Assembly (NCBI RefSeq): GCF_031458255.1
Contig: NZ_JAVDYC010000001.1
Span: 9,410,501 to 9,474,500 of the forward strand
Source of the DNA: Catenuloplanes niger
GTDB lineage: Bacteria > Actinomycetota > Actinomycetes > Mycobacteriales > Micromonosporaceae
Direction of reading: 5' to 3'
DNA length: 64,000 nt
A program made the translations under genes and the position numbers. Below, one piece after another: positions 15,958 to 24,715 of the stretch. The stretch's first letter is position 1, and each line of letters opens with the position of its first letter. The notes under the pieces are model-generated. The model saw only the letters and a program-made list of their open reading frames with translations. It did no database searches and had not been told where the DNA came from.

Positions 15958-16524
15958 ATGGCGGAGATCGTTCTCGTACGGCACGGGCAGACCGAGTGGA
16001 GCGTCGCCGGGCGGCACACCGGCCGCACCGACATCCCCCTCACGGCCGAGGGTGAGCAACAGGCGCACGCCATCGGGGCGAGGATCGCCGGGCGCGAGTT
16101 CGCGGCCGTGCTGTGCAGCCCGCGGATCCGGGCCCGGCGGACCGCGGAACTGGCCGGCCTCGAGGTGACCGAGGTCGACGAGGACCTGGCCGAGTGGGAC
16201 TACGGCGACTACGAGGGCATCACCACGGCGGAGATCCACAAGACGGACCCGGACTGGTACCTGTGGGACGACGGCGTGCCCGGCGGAGAGTCACCCGATC
16301 AGATCGGTACCCGGATCGACCGGCTGCTCGCGAAGGCCCGCCGGCACCTGGACGACGGCGACGTGGCGCTGGTCGCGCACGGTCACGCGCTGCGCGTCGT
16401 GGGCGCCCGGTGGATCGAGGAGCCGGTCCGGGTGGGTGGACGGCTGCGGCTGGACACCGCGACGCTGTGCCGGCTCGGGTTCGAGCACGGCCGCCCGGTC
16501 ATTCTGGAGTGGAACTCGCGCTGA
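15958..16524 (+). CDS. Histidine phosphatase (phosphoglycerate mutase-like)
   Basis: The 188-residue enzyme has the catalytic RHG motif (VLVRHGQTEW) at residues 7-10, the second-half HGHALR histidine, and CSPRIRARRTAE for phosphate binding. The family dephosphorylates small metabolites or proteins through a phosphohistidine; the substrate cannot be read from sequence. The ATG start gives the usual N-terminus; a GTG at 15928 would add ten residues. Its 3' end overlaps the convergent Lrp gene by 26 bases. Confidence 0.88.
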   Translation: MAEIVLVRHGQTEWSVAGRHTGRTDIPLTAEGEQQAHAIGARIAGREFAAVLCSPRIRARRTAELAGLEVTEVDEDLAEWDYGDYEGITTAEIHKTDPDWYLWDDGVPGGESPDQIGTRIDRLLAKARRHLDDGDVALVAHGHALRVVGARWIEEPVRVGGRLRLDTATLCRLGFEHGRPVILEWNSR

Positions 16525-16960
16525 CCGTCGGGGGGCGCCCCTCGTACGGCGTGGAGAGCACCACGGTGGTGCGGGTGGTCACGTTCGCGGCGGTGCGGAT
16601 CTGCTGCAGCAGCCGCTCCAGCTCGCCCGGGCTGGCCACCCGGACCAGCAGCATGTAGAAGTCCTCCCCCGCCACCGAGTAGCACGACTCGATCTCGGGC
16701 AGGTGGGCGAGCCGCTCCGGCGCGTCGTCCGGCTGCGACGGGTCGAACGGCCGGATCGCCACGAACGCGGTGAGCTGGAGGTCGATCGCCTCGTACGAGA
16801 CGCGCGCGGTGTAGCCCTTGATCACGCCGCGCTGCTCCAGCCGGCGCACCCGCTGGTGCACGGCCGACACCGACAGGCCGACGCGTTCCGCGAGGTCCGT
16901 GTACGACAGCCGCCCGTCCGCGGTCAGCGCCGTCACGATCGCCCGGTCGATCTCCTCCAC
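16499..16960 (-). CDS. Lrp/AsnC family regulator
   Basis: The 153-residue protein has an N-terminal helix-turn-helix (DLAERVGLSVSAVHQRVRRLEQRGVI, residues about 22-47) and a C-terminal RAM ligand-binding domain (EIESCYSVAGEDFYMLLVRV). Such regulators sense amino acids or related metabolites and act on nearby or distant genes. It is convergent with the phosphatase. A link to the lysine cluster 4 kb away is possible but unproven. Confidence 0.92.
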   Translation of the reverse strand: MEEIDRAIVTALTADGRLSYTDLAERVGLSVSAVHQRVRRLEQRGVIKGYTARVSYEAIDLQLTAFVAIRPFDPSQPDDAPERLAHLPEIESCYSVAGEDFYMLLVRVASPGELERLLQQIRTAANVTTRTTVVLSTPYEGRPPTVSASSTPE

Positions 16961-16978
16961 GCCGAAGAACCTACCGCG

Positions 16979-19264
16979 CTAACCCACCGTGCCGTCATTC
17001 GGGGACGTCGTCACGGACGGTGCCGGCGACGAGGACGGCGCGGGCAGCGCACCGGCGCCGGTCTCGAGCAGCGCGTCGCGCAGCACCTCCGCACCGGACT
17101 TGAGCCGCTCGGTGTAGTAGACGCGGTTCCACGGCTCCCAGGCGATCTCGTCCAGCGGTTCGAGCTTGCCGTCCGCGGCCAGGCGGACCCGTACCCCGGT
17201 CGCGGTCCTGGTCGTCGCCACGTTCCCGTCCGGGACCAGCACCTGCAGCGACGACGGGTCGGCGAAACCGGCGAACGCCCACGGGACGCGCATGGTCAGC
17301 GTGCCGTCGTCGGTGAGCCGCCACAGGTTGCGGTTGTCCGCGTTCTCCGCGGCCGGATCCCACACCCCGTGGTTGAGCCGGCCCACGTCGAACAGCTCGG
17401 CCGGCAGTTTCCGCCCGGTGGACGGCACGGTCAGGTCCCGGTTGATGATCAACTGGTAGCGCTGCCAGCCGTCGACCGGCTTCGCGCGCACGCCCTCCGG
17501 CACCTGATAGTCCAGCGGCATCGGGTCGAGCCGCTCGCGCACCCACACCTGCCCGGTCAGCGCCTCCAGATCCAGCTGGATCGCCAGGTCCGCGCCCTCG
17601 TCGGTGGAACCGGGCGGCGGGCTGCCGGCGATCTCCGGGAGCACGTCCAGACCGAGCGTCAGCTTCTTCGGCGCGGGCTTCGCCAGAGCCAGGCCCAGCG
17701 AGAGGTACGACTCGTCGACCGCGGCCACCGCGCGCGTCACGATCGGCGAGTCCGGCGCGTCCAGCACCTGCTGCGGCCAGCCCTCCGGCTGCCCGGTCGC
17801 GTCGGCCGCGATGATCCCGAAGTGCTGCTCGTTGGTGAGCGGGTCGTGCCAGAGCTGCCGACGGTCCGCGGGCAGCTGGTGCGCGATCGTGTTCCAGGTG
17901 AACTTGAACCACTCGTCGGCCCAGCCGAACAGGAAGCCGCCGGCCATGCCGGTGCCGCGAATGACGCGCAGCAACTCCGCGTTGATCGCCATCGCCTCGC
18001 GCTCGCTGTGGTCGCCCTGGCCGCGGCCGAGCGGTCCCGCGTGCGCGGTGCCGAGACTCGACGGTACGCCGAACTCCGTGACCATCACCGGCATGCCCGC
18101 GTGGTGGCGGCGCAGCGCGGTCAGGTAACCGGCGTACGAGTCCGGGCGGCCGTTGTAGATCGCCTTCTGCAGCGCCGGCTCGTGCCGCTGGAAGTCCGGG
18201 TAGTACGGGTACGCGTGGTAGCTGGCGAACGTGCCGCCCGGCCAGTCCTCGGTGGCCCGCACGTGGTTCGCGTCCACGCCGGCCAGGTCCTCCTGCGGCA
18301 GCGGCTCCTCCGGGTGCCGCAGCGGGTCGGTGGTCGGCCAGTTCACGAACGCGATCGGTGCGCTGCGCCCGCGGGCCGCCTCGGCGGACGCCAGGTTGTC
18401 CATCCGGGTGGCCAGCCACCGCTCGGTCGGCGAGGCGTCCGCGGTCGCCTCGAAGAACCGGCCGGTGAAGACCGGGCGCTTCGCGTTCTTCCGGTCCGAC
18501 TCGTACACGCCGTTCGGGTCCCACTCCACGCCGATGATCCACGCGGCGAGCCACGGGCTGACGTCCGCGCTCCACGTGCCGTGTGCCCTGCCCGGCCGCG
18601 GGTCCCGTTCCAGCTGCCCGGAGACGGCAGCGGACGCGTCCTTCAGCTCCCGGACGAACGCGGTGGTGACCTCGGTGTCGTACAGGTCGCCCTTGCGCGC
18701 GTAGGACTCGTCCGGCAGGTAGACGCCCTGGCTCAGGTAGAGCGGCCGGTCCGGGTACTTCCGGTTGTGCGCGGCCAGTTCCTGGTAGAACGCGGGCGGG
18801 TGGATCGTGTAGATCCGGACCACGCGGATGCCCATCCGGTCCATCGCGGCGAACCAGGCCCGGTAGTCCTCCGCCGAGATCGCCAGCTCCCCCGGCTGGT
18901 GACCGGGCGTGGTGGAGCCGAGGTTGACGCCGGGCAGGAACGTCTTGCCGCCGGACCGCGTGTACAGCAGGAACTGCTCGCCCATCGCCTGCGCCGCCAC
19001 CTTCAGCCCGTTCGCGGCGATCCGCCGGTCGGTGGCCCAGCTGGCCCCGTCCGCGGGCGGCGCGGGCAGGTCGGTCACGCCGGCGATCCGGCTGGTGAAC
19101 TCCGGGACCGGCGCCGCGGGCGGGGTCTCGTCGGCCAGCACCTGGTGCACCCCGAACGCGCCGAGCGCGATCACCGCGCCCATGCCGACGAGCCAGCGCC
19201 AGCGCGAGTTGCCCGCAGGCTGGATCTGATGGTGTCGGCCCGGCGCACGATGGGATCCCGTCAC
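16979..19264 (-). CDS. Membrane-anchored glycoside hydrolase-like protein
   Basis: The ~761-residue protein starts with a basic stretch and one signal-anchor helix (WLVGMGAVIALGAFGVHQVL), so most of it is outside the cell. The first ~450 residues resemble a clan-A TIM barrel: FLPGVNLGSTTPGHQPGE, IRVVRIYTIHPP, an internal Glu in IIGVEWDPNG and a late Glu in VMVTEFGVPSS, in the places of acid/base and nucleophile. The C-terminal third is beta-rich with GVWDPAAENADN, suggesting an accessory domain. Substrate is unknown. The start is uncertain: GTG 19264 was chosen, GTG 19333 is possible. Confidence 0.7.
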   Translation of the reverse strand: MTGSHRAPGRHHQIQPAGNSRWRWLVGMGAVIALGAFGVHQVLADETPPAAPVPEFTSRIAGVTDLPAPPADGASWATDRRIAANGLKVAAQAMGEQFLLYTRSGGKTFLPGVNLGSTTPGHQPGELAISAEDYRAWFAAMDRMGIRVVRIYTIHPPAFYQELAAHNRKYPDRPLYLSQGVYLPDESYARKGDLYDTEVTTAFVRELKDASAAVSGQLERDPRPGRAHGTWSADVSPWLAAWIIGVEWDPNGVYESDRKNAKRPVFTGRFFEATADASPTERWLATRMDNLASAEAARGRSAPIAFVNWPTTDPLRHPEEPLPQEDLAGVDANHVRATEDWPGGTFASYHAYPYYPDFQRHEPALQKAIYNGRPDSYAGYLTALRRHHAGMPVMVTEFGVPSSLGTAHAGPLGRGQGDHSEREAMAINAELLRVIRGTGMAGGFLFGWADEWFKFTWNTIAHQLPADRRQLWHDPLTNEQHFGIIAADATGQPEGWPQQVLDAPDSPIVTRAVAAVDESYLSLGLALAKPAPKKLTLGLDVLPEIAGSPPPGSTDEGADLAIQLDLEALTGQVWVRERLDPMPLDYQVPEGVRAKPVDGWQRYQLIINRDLTVPSTGRKLPAELFDVGRLNHGVWDPAAENADNRNLWRLTDDGTLTMRVPWAFAGFADPSSLQVLVPDGNVATTRTATGVRVRLAADGKLEPLDEIAWEPWNRVYYTERLKSGAEVLRDALLETGAGALPAPSSSPAPSVTTSPNDGTVG

Positions 19265-19368
19265 CCGATCATTTTGTCGCCGTATTCGCTTTTGTCCGGG
19301 GCTTTCCGGGAAGTTGGCCGGGCCCTGTTTCACCAGGGGGACCGCGGCCGTCCACGTCGATACCGGGC

Positions 19369-20346
19369 CTACGAGTGGTCGGTCACCGCGTGCGGCCGGT
19401 ACGGCGCCTCGAGCGCGGCGATCTCCTCCGGGGTGAGCGAGACCGTGACCGCGGCGGCCGCGTCCTCGATGTGCGCGGTCCGGGACGCGCCGACGATCGG
19501 CGCGGTGACGGTCGGCCGGGACAGCAGCCAGGCCAGCGCGACCTGGGCCGGCGGGAGCGAGCGCGCGTCCGCGATCCGGCGGAGCTCCTCGGCGACCGTG
19601 AGATCGTCGTCGGTGTAGAGCTCACGGGCGATCGCGTCGGTCCGGGCCCGGGTGGTGTGCAGGCCCTCCCGGGTGCGGGAGCCGGCCAGCAGGCCGCGGG
19701 CGAGCGGGCTCCACGGGATGACGCCGACGCCCTGGTCCGCGCAGAGCGGCAGCATCTCCCGCTCCTCCTCGCGGTAGACCAGGTTGTACTGCGGCTGCAT
19801 GGAGACGAACCGGGTCCAGCCGTTGACGGCCGCGACGTGCTGCGCCTTGGCGAACTGCCAGGCGAACATGCTGGACGCGCCGATGTAGCGGGCCTTGCCG
19901 GCGCGCACCACGTCGTGCAGCGCCTCCATGGTCTCCTCGATCGGCGTGTCGTAGTCCCAGCGGTGGATCTGGTAGAGGTCGACGTAGTCGGTGCCGAGCC
20001 GGCGCAGCGAGTCGTCGATCGAGGAAAGGATGTGCTTGCGGGACAGGCCGCGGTCGTTCGGGCCGTCGCCCATCGGGTGGTAGACCTTGGTCGCCAGCAC
20101 GTAGTCGTCGCGACGGTGGAAGAACGCGCGCAGCAGCCGGCCGGTGACCTCCTCGCTGCCGCCGACCGAGTACATGTCCGCGGTGTCGAAGAACGTGACG
20201 CCGAGCTCGACCGCGCGGCGCACGATCGGCTTGCCGGCCTCCGCGTCCAGCACCCATTCGCGCCAGGACGGCGAGCCGTAGGTCATCATGCCGAGGCAGA
20301 TCCGGGACACCTTGAGACCGGTCGTGCCGAGCCGCGTGTACTCCAT
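19369..20346 (-). CDS. Aldo/keto reductase
   Basis: The 325-residue full-length enzyme has all family landmarks: YTRLGTTGLKVSRICLGMM, FFDTADMYS with catalytic Asp/Tyr, the Lys in LATKVYHP, the His in YQIHRWD, IGASSMFAWQ, PQYNLVYR and the NADPH-binding PIVGASRTAHIEDA. It reduces aldehydes or ketones with NADPH; the substrate is unknown. ATG 20346 gives the usual family N-terminus and an upstream ATG (20373) would add nine residues. Divergent from the acyl-CoA dehydrogenase with an operator-like palindrome between. Confidence 0.9.
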   Translation of the reverse strand: MEYTRLGTTGLKVSRICLGMMTYGSPSWREWVLDAEAGKPIVRRAVELGVTFFDTADMYSVGGSEEVTGRLLRAFFHRRDDYVLATKVYHPMGDGPNDRGLSRKHILSSIDDSLRRLGTDYVDLYQIHRWDYDTPIEETMEALHDVVRAGKARYIGASSMFAWQFAKAQHVAAVNGWTRFVSMQPQYNLVYREEEREMLPLCADQGVGVIPWSPLARGLLAGSRTREGLHTTRARTDAIARELYTDDDLTVAEELRRIADARSLPPAQVALAWLLSRPTVTAPIVGASRTAHIEDAAAAVTVSLTPEEIAALEAPYRPHAVTDHS

Positions 20347-20396
20347 GATCTGCAGACCATACCGTCCGGCCATCGCGGTTACTCGCCCGTACTCCC

Positions 20397-20408
20397 TAAC
20401 GACCGTTA
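20397..20408. promoter_or_regulatory. TetR-type operator TAACG-AC-CGTTA
   Basis: A perfect 12-bp palindrome sits 11 bases upstream of the acyl-CoA dehydrogenase ATG, in the divergent spacer. TAACG-N2-CGTTA sites are typical of TetR regulators of actinobacterial acyl-CoA metabolism. No tetR gene is adjacent, so the regulator must be elsewhere. Confidence 0.5.
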
Positions 20409-20418
20409 AGCTTGCGCG

Positions 20419-21555
20419 ATGTGGATCCCACCCACCGACGAGGCCCGCGACCTGCTCGGTCTCGTCGATGAGATCGCGGACGGTGAGCTGACCCCGCACA
20501 CCGCCGCGGATCACGAGGCACGGGGCGAGTTCCCCCGCGAGATCGTCCGCACGCTCGGCCGGGCCGGGCTGCTCGGACTCCCCTACCCCGAGGACCTCGG
20601 CGGCGCGGGCCAGCCGTACCAGGTCTACCTGCGGGTGCTGGAACGCCTCGCGTACCGGTGGCTGACCGTGGCCGAGGCGGTCAGCGTGCACACGCTCGCC
20701 TGCTACCCGGCCGCGCTGCACGGCGACGACCGGCTGCGCGCGCTGGTGCCGGACATGATCGGCGGCGAGCTGCTCGGCGCGTACTGCCTGTCCGAACCGG
20801 CCGGCGGCTCCGACGCGGCCGCGCTGACCACGAAGGCCGTCCGCGACGGCGACGACTACGTCGTCGACGGCACCAAGGCGTGGATCACGCACGCGGGCAG
20901 CGCGGACTTCTACACCGTCTTCGCCCGCACCGGCGAGCCCGGCGCCCGCGGCATCTCCTGCCTGCTGCTCGACGCGAAGACCACCGGCCTCGAGCCGCAG
21001 CCGCGGGAACGACTGATGGGCCTGCACGCCGGCGCGCCCGCCCAGGTGGTGTTCGCCGGCGCCCGGGTCCCGGCCGGACGCCTCGTCGGCGCCGAGGGCC
21101 AGGGCTTCCGGATCGCGATGTCCGCGCTCGACGCCGGCCGGCTCGGCATCGCCGCCTGCGCGGTCGGGCTCGCCCAGGCCGCCCTCGACTACGCGGTGTC
21201 CTACGCGCGCGAACGCACCCAGTTCGGCTCGCGCGTCATCGACTTCCAGGGCGTCGGCTTCATGCTCGCGGACGCGGCCACCGGCATCAGCGCGGCCCGC
21301 GCGCTGCTCTACACCGCGGCCCGGCTCCGCGACGCCGGACTGCCGTGCAGCACCGAGGCCGCGCAGGCCAAGCTGTTCGCCACCGACACGGCCATGCGCG
21401 TCACCACCGACGCGGTCCAGATCCTCGGCGGCGCCGGATACGTCACCGACCATCCGGTCGAACGCTGGTTCCGCGAGGCCAAGCTCCTGCAGATCGTCGA
21501 GGGCACGAACCAGATCCAGCGCCTCGTCATCGCCCGCTCCCTCGCCAAGCCCTGA
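20419..21555 (+). CDS. Acyl-CoA dehydrogenase
   Basis: The 378-residue FAD enzyme has the three-domain family layout: an N-terminal helical domain, a beta domain with AYCLSEPAGGSDAAAL and KAWITHAG, and a C-terminal helical domain with YARERTQFGSRVIDFQGV. The catalytic base is E361 in IVEGTNQIQR. It would desaturate an acyl-CoA at C2-C3; chain specificity cannot be read. It stands alone, controlled probably through the palindrome just upstream. Confidence 0.94.
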   Translation: MWIPPTDEARDLLGLVDEIADGELTPHTAADHEARGEFPREIVRTLGRAGLLGLPYPEDLGGAGQPYQVYLRVLERLAYRWLTVAEAVSVHTLACYPAALHGDDRLRALVPDMIGGELLGAYCLSEPAGGSDAAALTTKAVRDGDDYVVDGTKAWITHAGSADFYTVFARTGEPGARGISCLLLDAKTTGLEPQPRERLMGLHAGAPAQVVFAGARVPAGRLVGAEGQGFRIAMSALDAGRLGIAACAVGLAQAALDYAVSYARERTQFGSRVIDFQGVGFMLADAATGISAARALLYTAARLRDAGLPCSTEAAQAKLFATDTAMRVTTDAVQILGGAGYVTDHPVERWFREAKLLQIVEGTNQIQRLVIARSLAKP

Positions 21556-21630
21556 CCGCACCTCCGGCCCCGCCGGTCACCTGCCGAGGAGCCGTCCCGG
21601 GGCCGGGGCGCACAGATTCACATTTCGCTG

Positions 21631-21672
21631 TTCCCGCTTCCGGCGTGGTCCGGCCCGCATGCTCCCGCGGGC
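21631..21672 (+). repeat. Dispersed intergenic repeat, copy L
   Basis: TTCCCGCTTCCGGCGTG, 12 variable bases, then TGCTCCCGCGGGC. The same two blocks, with 12-13 bases between, recur inverted at 22010-22052 and direct at 59676-59717. Confidence 0.8.
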
Positions 21673-21981
21673 CAACCGCGCCGAGGGCTCCGGCTCCGCC
21701 GGCGCTCCGCTCCGCCCGCGGCGGCGGAGCCGGTCGGGTGGGTGGCCGGGGAAACCCACGCGGCCGCCGCGGCCGCGGGCGCCGCGCCACGCGCGTCACG
21801 TTCCCCGGCTGACGGCGGGCGCCGCGGGCCACCACCGGCCGGCCCACCACGGCGGCCGGGTGCGGAACCGGCAGGGAGGCCGCCCGCGCCGCGCCGCGCG
21901 CATCGCGTTCCCCGGCTGAACGGCGGGCGCCCCGGAACCCCTACCGGGCCGGCGCACCACCGGCGGCCGGGTGCGGAACCG

Positions 21982-22052
21982 GCAGGGAGGCCGCCCGCGG
22001 CCGACCGGTGCCCGCGGGAGCACTGGGAAGGTGCCCACGCCGGAAGCGGGAA
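21982..22052 (-). repeat. Dispersed intergenic repeat, copy R (inverted)
   Basis: Read on the minus strand it has both conserved blocks (TTCCCGCTTCCGGCGTG and TGCTCCCGCGGGC). It then continues for 28 more bases identical to the copy at 59718-59745 (ACCGGTCGGCCGCGGGCGGC and onward). Confidence 0.8.
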
Positions 22053-22195
22053 GATCAAGACTTTGATCTGTAGTCGATCCCCGGCGACGGGCCGCACCGG
22101 ACCGGCGATCGGCGGGGCGGCAGGGGTCACGCCGACGCATCGGGTCGCGGGGCTCATGCGAGGCGGGACCGCTCCGACGGGATCGGGGGGCGGGG

Positions 22196-23140
22196 TCAGG
22201 CGAGCAGGCCGGCGAAGCGGGTGACGTCGACGTTGCCGCCGGAGAGGATGACGCCGGCCCGGCGCGCGGCCGGGACCCGGCCCCGGAGCAGCGCGGCGAG
22301 GCCGGTGGCGCCGCTCGGTTCGAGGACCAGCTTCATCCGGTCGAACGCGAAGCGCATCGCGTCGCGGATCTCGTCGTCCGTGACCAGCACGACGTCGTCG
22401 ACCAGCCGGCGGTTGACCTCGAAGGTGAGCGTGCCCGGCGTGTCCGCGGCCATCCCGTCCGCGACCGTGCGCGGCACCGGGATCCGCACCCGCTCGCCCG
22501 CGCGCAGCGAACGCAGCGTGTCGTCGCCGGCGGCCGGCTCGACGCCGACCACCCGGACGTCCGGCAGCATCGCCTTCGCGATCGTGGCACAGCCGGCGAT
22601 CAGGCCACCGCCGCCGACCGGGACCAGTAGCGTGTCGAACGGCCCGGCGTCCTCGATCAGCTCCAGCGCGGCCGTGCCCTGACCGGCCATCACGTGCGGA
22701 TGATCGTACGGCGGGATCAGCGTCAGCCCGCGCTCCGCCGCGAGCGCCTCGCCGAGCGCGACCCGGTCCTGCGTGTACCGGTCGTAGGTGCGGATCTCGG
22801 CGCCGTACTCCCGGACCGCGTCGCGTTTGGACGCGGGCGTGTCCGCCGGCATCAGCACCACCGCGTGGGCGCCCACCTCGCGCGCGGCCAGCGCGACCGC
22901 CTGCGCGTGGTTGCCGGACGAGTAGGCCGCGATGCCGCGGGACAGCTCCGCCGGCGTGCGGCGGGAAATCGCGTTGAACGCGCCGCGGAACTTGAACGCA
23001 CCGACGCGCTGCAGGTTCTCACACTTGAGGAACGCTTCCGTCCCGGTGCGCGCGGTCAGCGTCCGGGAGACCGCCACGGGCGTACGGTGGGCGACGCCGG
23101 CGAGCCGGGCCGCCGCGTCCCGGACATCGGCCGCGTTCAC
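22196..23140 (-). CDS. Threonine/serine dehydratase-like PLP enzyme
   Basis: The 314-residue fold-type II PLP enzyme has the Schiff-base lysine K50 in GAFKFRGA, the SSGNHAQA asparagine loop and the phosphate-binding VGGGGLIAG. It lacks a C-terminal ACT regulatory domain, as in catabolic threonine dehydratases and serine racemase or 3-hydroxyaspartate lyases, which cannot be separated by eye. The GTG start overlaps the stop of the upstream methyltransferase (GTGA), so the two are translationally coupled. Confidence 0.88.
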   Translation of the reverse strand: MNAADVRDAAARLAGVAHRTPVAVSRTLTARTGTEAFLKCENLQRVGAFKFRGAFNAISRRTPAELSRGIAAYSSGNHAQAVALAAREVGAHAVVLMPADTPASKRDAVREYGAEIRTYDRYTQDRVALGEALAAERGLTLIPPYDHPHVMAGQGTAALELIEDAGPFDTLLVPVGGGGLIAGCATIAKAMLPDVRVVGVEPAAGDDTLRSLRAGERVRIPVPRTVADGMAADTPGTLTFEVNRRLVDDVVLVTDDEIRDAMRFAFDRMKLVLEPSGATGLAALLRGRVPAARRAGVILSGGNVDVTRFAGLLA

Positions 23141-24150
23141 TGCGCCATTCTGTCACGGAACGCTTGTTTCCGGCGCTCCCGTTCCTCCCGGTCCCGCCGC
23201 CGCCACTCGTCCATGTCCGACTCCGAGCGGGCCCGGACCTCACCGGCCGGATCCCAGTCCAGGCCGGCGTCCCGGGCCGCGGTCACCACCTGGTCCAGGG
23301 CGACCCCCATCCGCCGCAGCCGGGCGATGATCTCCAGCGAGTCGTCCGGCATCGGCACCCGGGCCGGCCGGCCGCTGTCGTCGTCGACGACCCCCCACAG
23401 CCGGTCCGCCACTCGCTCGAACCGCAGCCCGGACGCGCGCCGCGGCGGTCCCGCCGTGGCCAGCACGACCAGCCCGTCCGCGTCGTCGTCGGCCGGGTCG
23501 ACGCGGAAACCGGCCTCGGTCAGCACGGTCTGGTACCAGACGTCGGACCGCAGCCGGATCTCCCGGTCGAAGAACAGCTCGGTGCCGTCCGCGAGCCGGT
23601 ACCCGGCCCGGTAGCGGACCCGGTCGCCGTCCACCCGCGCGTCCTCCCGCCACGCGGCCGCACCGGTCGCCGTCCGGCGGTACGACGCGGCGCGCGTCCA
23701 CCCGGCCCAGTCCCGGGCCCGGTAGCGACGGGCGTCGAACGCGAGCCGGCCGCCGGGCCGCAACGCCCGCCGGGCCGCCGCGAACGTGGCGATCAGCTCC
23801 CGGTCGTCGGTGATCTCCGAGACCACGCCCCCGGCCAGCACGACCAGGTCGAACGCGGTCTCCGGCAGTGCCCGGGCGTCGCCGCGCAGCCAGGTGACCA
23901 GCGCGCCGATCGGCCGCCGCCGGGCCAGGTCGAGCATCGGCCCGGACGGGTCGACCGCGGTGACCCGGTGACCGCGCCGGGCCAGCTCGGCCGCGAGGCG
24001 CCCGGTGCCGCACCCGACGTCCGCCACCGCGACCGCCGGCAGTTGCGCGGCCAGGTCGACGTAGAACGGATGCACGGCCGGGTCCGGGTGCAGCGCGTCG
24101 TGCAACGCCACGATCCGGGGATCCGTGTGCTCCGCGGAGGTGGCGCTCAT
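23137..24150 (-). CDS. Class I SAM-dependent methyltransferase with C-terminal extension
   Basis: The 337-residue protein has methyltransferase motif I VADVGCGTGRLAAELARRG (about residues 42-60), VTAVDPSGPM, the acidic LRGDARALP and post-motif LRPGGRLAFD. The typical domain ends near residue 235. A further ~100 residues follow, ending in a highly charged DEWRRRDREERERR helix that may bind nucleic acid or a partner. The methyl acceptor is unknown. It lies 9 bases after kptA and overlaps the dehydratase. Confidence 0.85.
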   Translation of the reverse strand: MSATSAEHTDPRIVALHDALHPDPAVHPFYVDLAAQLPAVAVADVGCGTGRLAAELARRGHRVTAVDPSGPMLDLARRRPIGALVTWLRGDARALPETAFDLVVLAGGVVSEITDDRELIATFAAARRALRPGGRLAFDARRYRARDWAGWTRAASYRRTATGAAAWREDARVDGDRVRYRAGYRLADGTELFFDREIRLRSDVWYQTVLTEAGFRVDPADDDADGLVVLATAGPPRRASGLRFERVADRLWGVVDDDSGRPARVPMPDDSLEIIARLRRMGVALDQVVTAARDAGLDWDPAGEVRARSESDMDEWRRRDREERERRKQAFRDRMAQ

Positions 24151-24159
24151 CGGCCCAGT

Positions 24160-24708
24160 CTAGGTTCGCGGAACGGCGAGGTACTCCGGCGGTACGGCGT
24201 CGGTCAGCCAGACCCCGTTCGCGCTGCGGAAGAAGAGATGCCCGGCGGCCGCCATCCGCGCGGCCGCGACCGTGAGCACGACCGGCCGCCCGTGCCGCCC
24301 GCCGACCGCCCGGGCCGTGACCGGGTCCGGCGAGAGGTGCACGTGGTGCCGGCTCCCCTTGACCAGTCCCTGCTCACGGATCGCCGCGAGGTGTCGGTCC
24401 GCGGTGCCGTGATAGAGCGTCTCCGGCGGCTCCTCCGCCCGGTAACCGAGCTCCACCGCGACGGAATGCCCCTGGTTGGCCCGGATCCGCTCCCCGTCCG
24501 GCGTCCGCTCGATCGTGAACCGCTTCTTGTCGTTCTCCTCGACGACCCGCCCGAGCTCGTCGCGGGTCAGCCTCAACCCGTGCCGCCCGAGCGCCTCGAG
24601 CAGCGTCGGCACGGCCACCCAGCCGTCCTCGGTGAGGGTCACCCCGACACTCTCCGGCCGATGCCGGAGGACCAGGGACAGTCGTTTACTGGTTCGCTTG
24701 ATATCCAT
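24160..24708 (-). CDS. kptA: RNA 2'-phosphotransferase (Tpt1/KptA family)
   Basis: The 182-residue protein matches KptA throughout: KRLSLVLRHRPESVGVTL, the winged-helix part with GWVAVPTLLEAL, RIRANQGHS (catalytic Arg/Gln-His region), LYHGTADRHLAAI and VHLSPDP. In yeast the enzyme removes the splice-junction 2'-phosphate from tRNA using NAD. In bacteria, which lack that splicing, its natural substrate is uncertain. It lies between a tiny membrane-protein gene (7 bases upstream) and the methyltransferase. Confidence 0.93.
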   Translation of the reverse strand: MDIKRTSKRLSLVLRHRPESVGVTLTEDGWVAVPTLLEALGRHGLRLTRDELGRVVEENDKKRFTIERTPDGERIRANQGHSVAVELGYRAEEPPETLYHGTADRHLAAIREQGLVKGSRHHVHLSPDPVTARAVGGRHGRPVVLTVAAARMAAAGHLFFRSANGVWLTDAVPPEYLAVPRT

Positions 24709-24715
24709 GACGACC

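Larger units (their letters stand above)
21556..22195. repeat. Repeat-rich intergenic region
   Basis: About 640 bases hold no credible gene. The region is bounded by two inverted copies of a 43-bp conserved element (21631-21672 and 22010-22052). It also contains an imperfect tandem duplication of about 107-111 bp (around 21789-22000), whose best-matched part (GGCGGCCGGGTGCGGAACC onward) recurs at 21851 and 21962. A small hairpin AGATCAA-GACT-TTGATCT lies at 22052-22069. Confidence 0.7.

Noticed and set aside
19369..21561. 730-codon minus-strand frame joining the aldo/keto reductase to sequence opposite the acyl-CoA dehydrogenase
   Set aside because: The first ~400 codons are a mirror of the dehydrogenase; the reductase begins at its own family N-terminus (20346).
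24160..24708. KptA as a toxin or RNA-repair module component
   Set aside because: No ligase, kinase or toxin partner is adjacent; only sequence-level assignment is supported.
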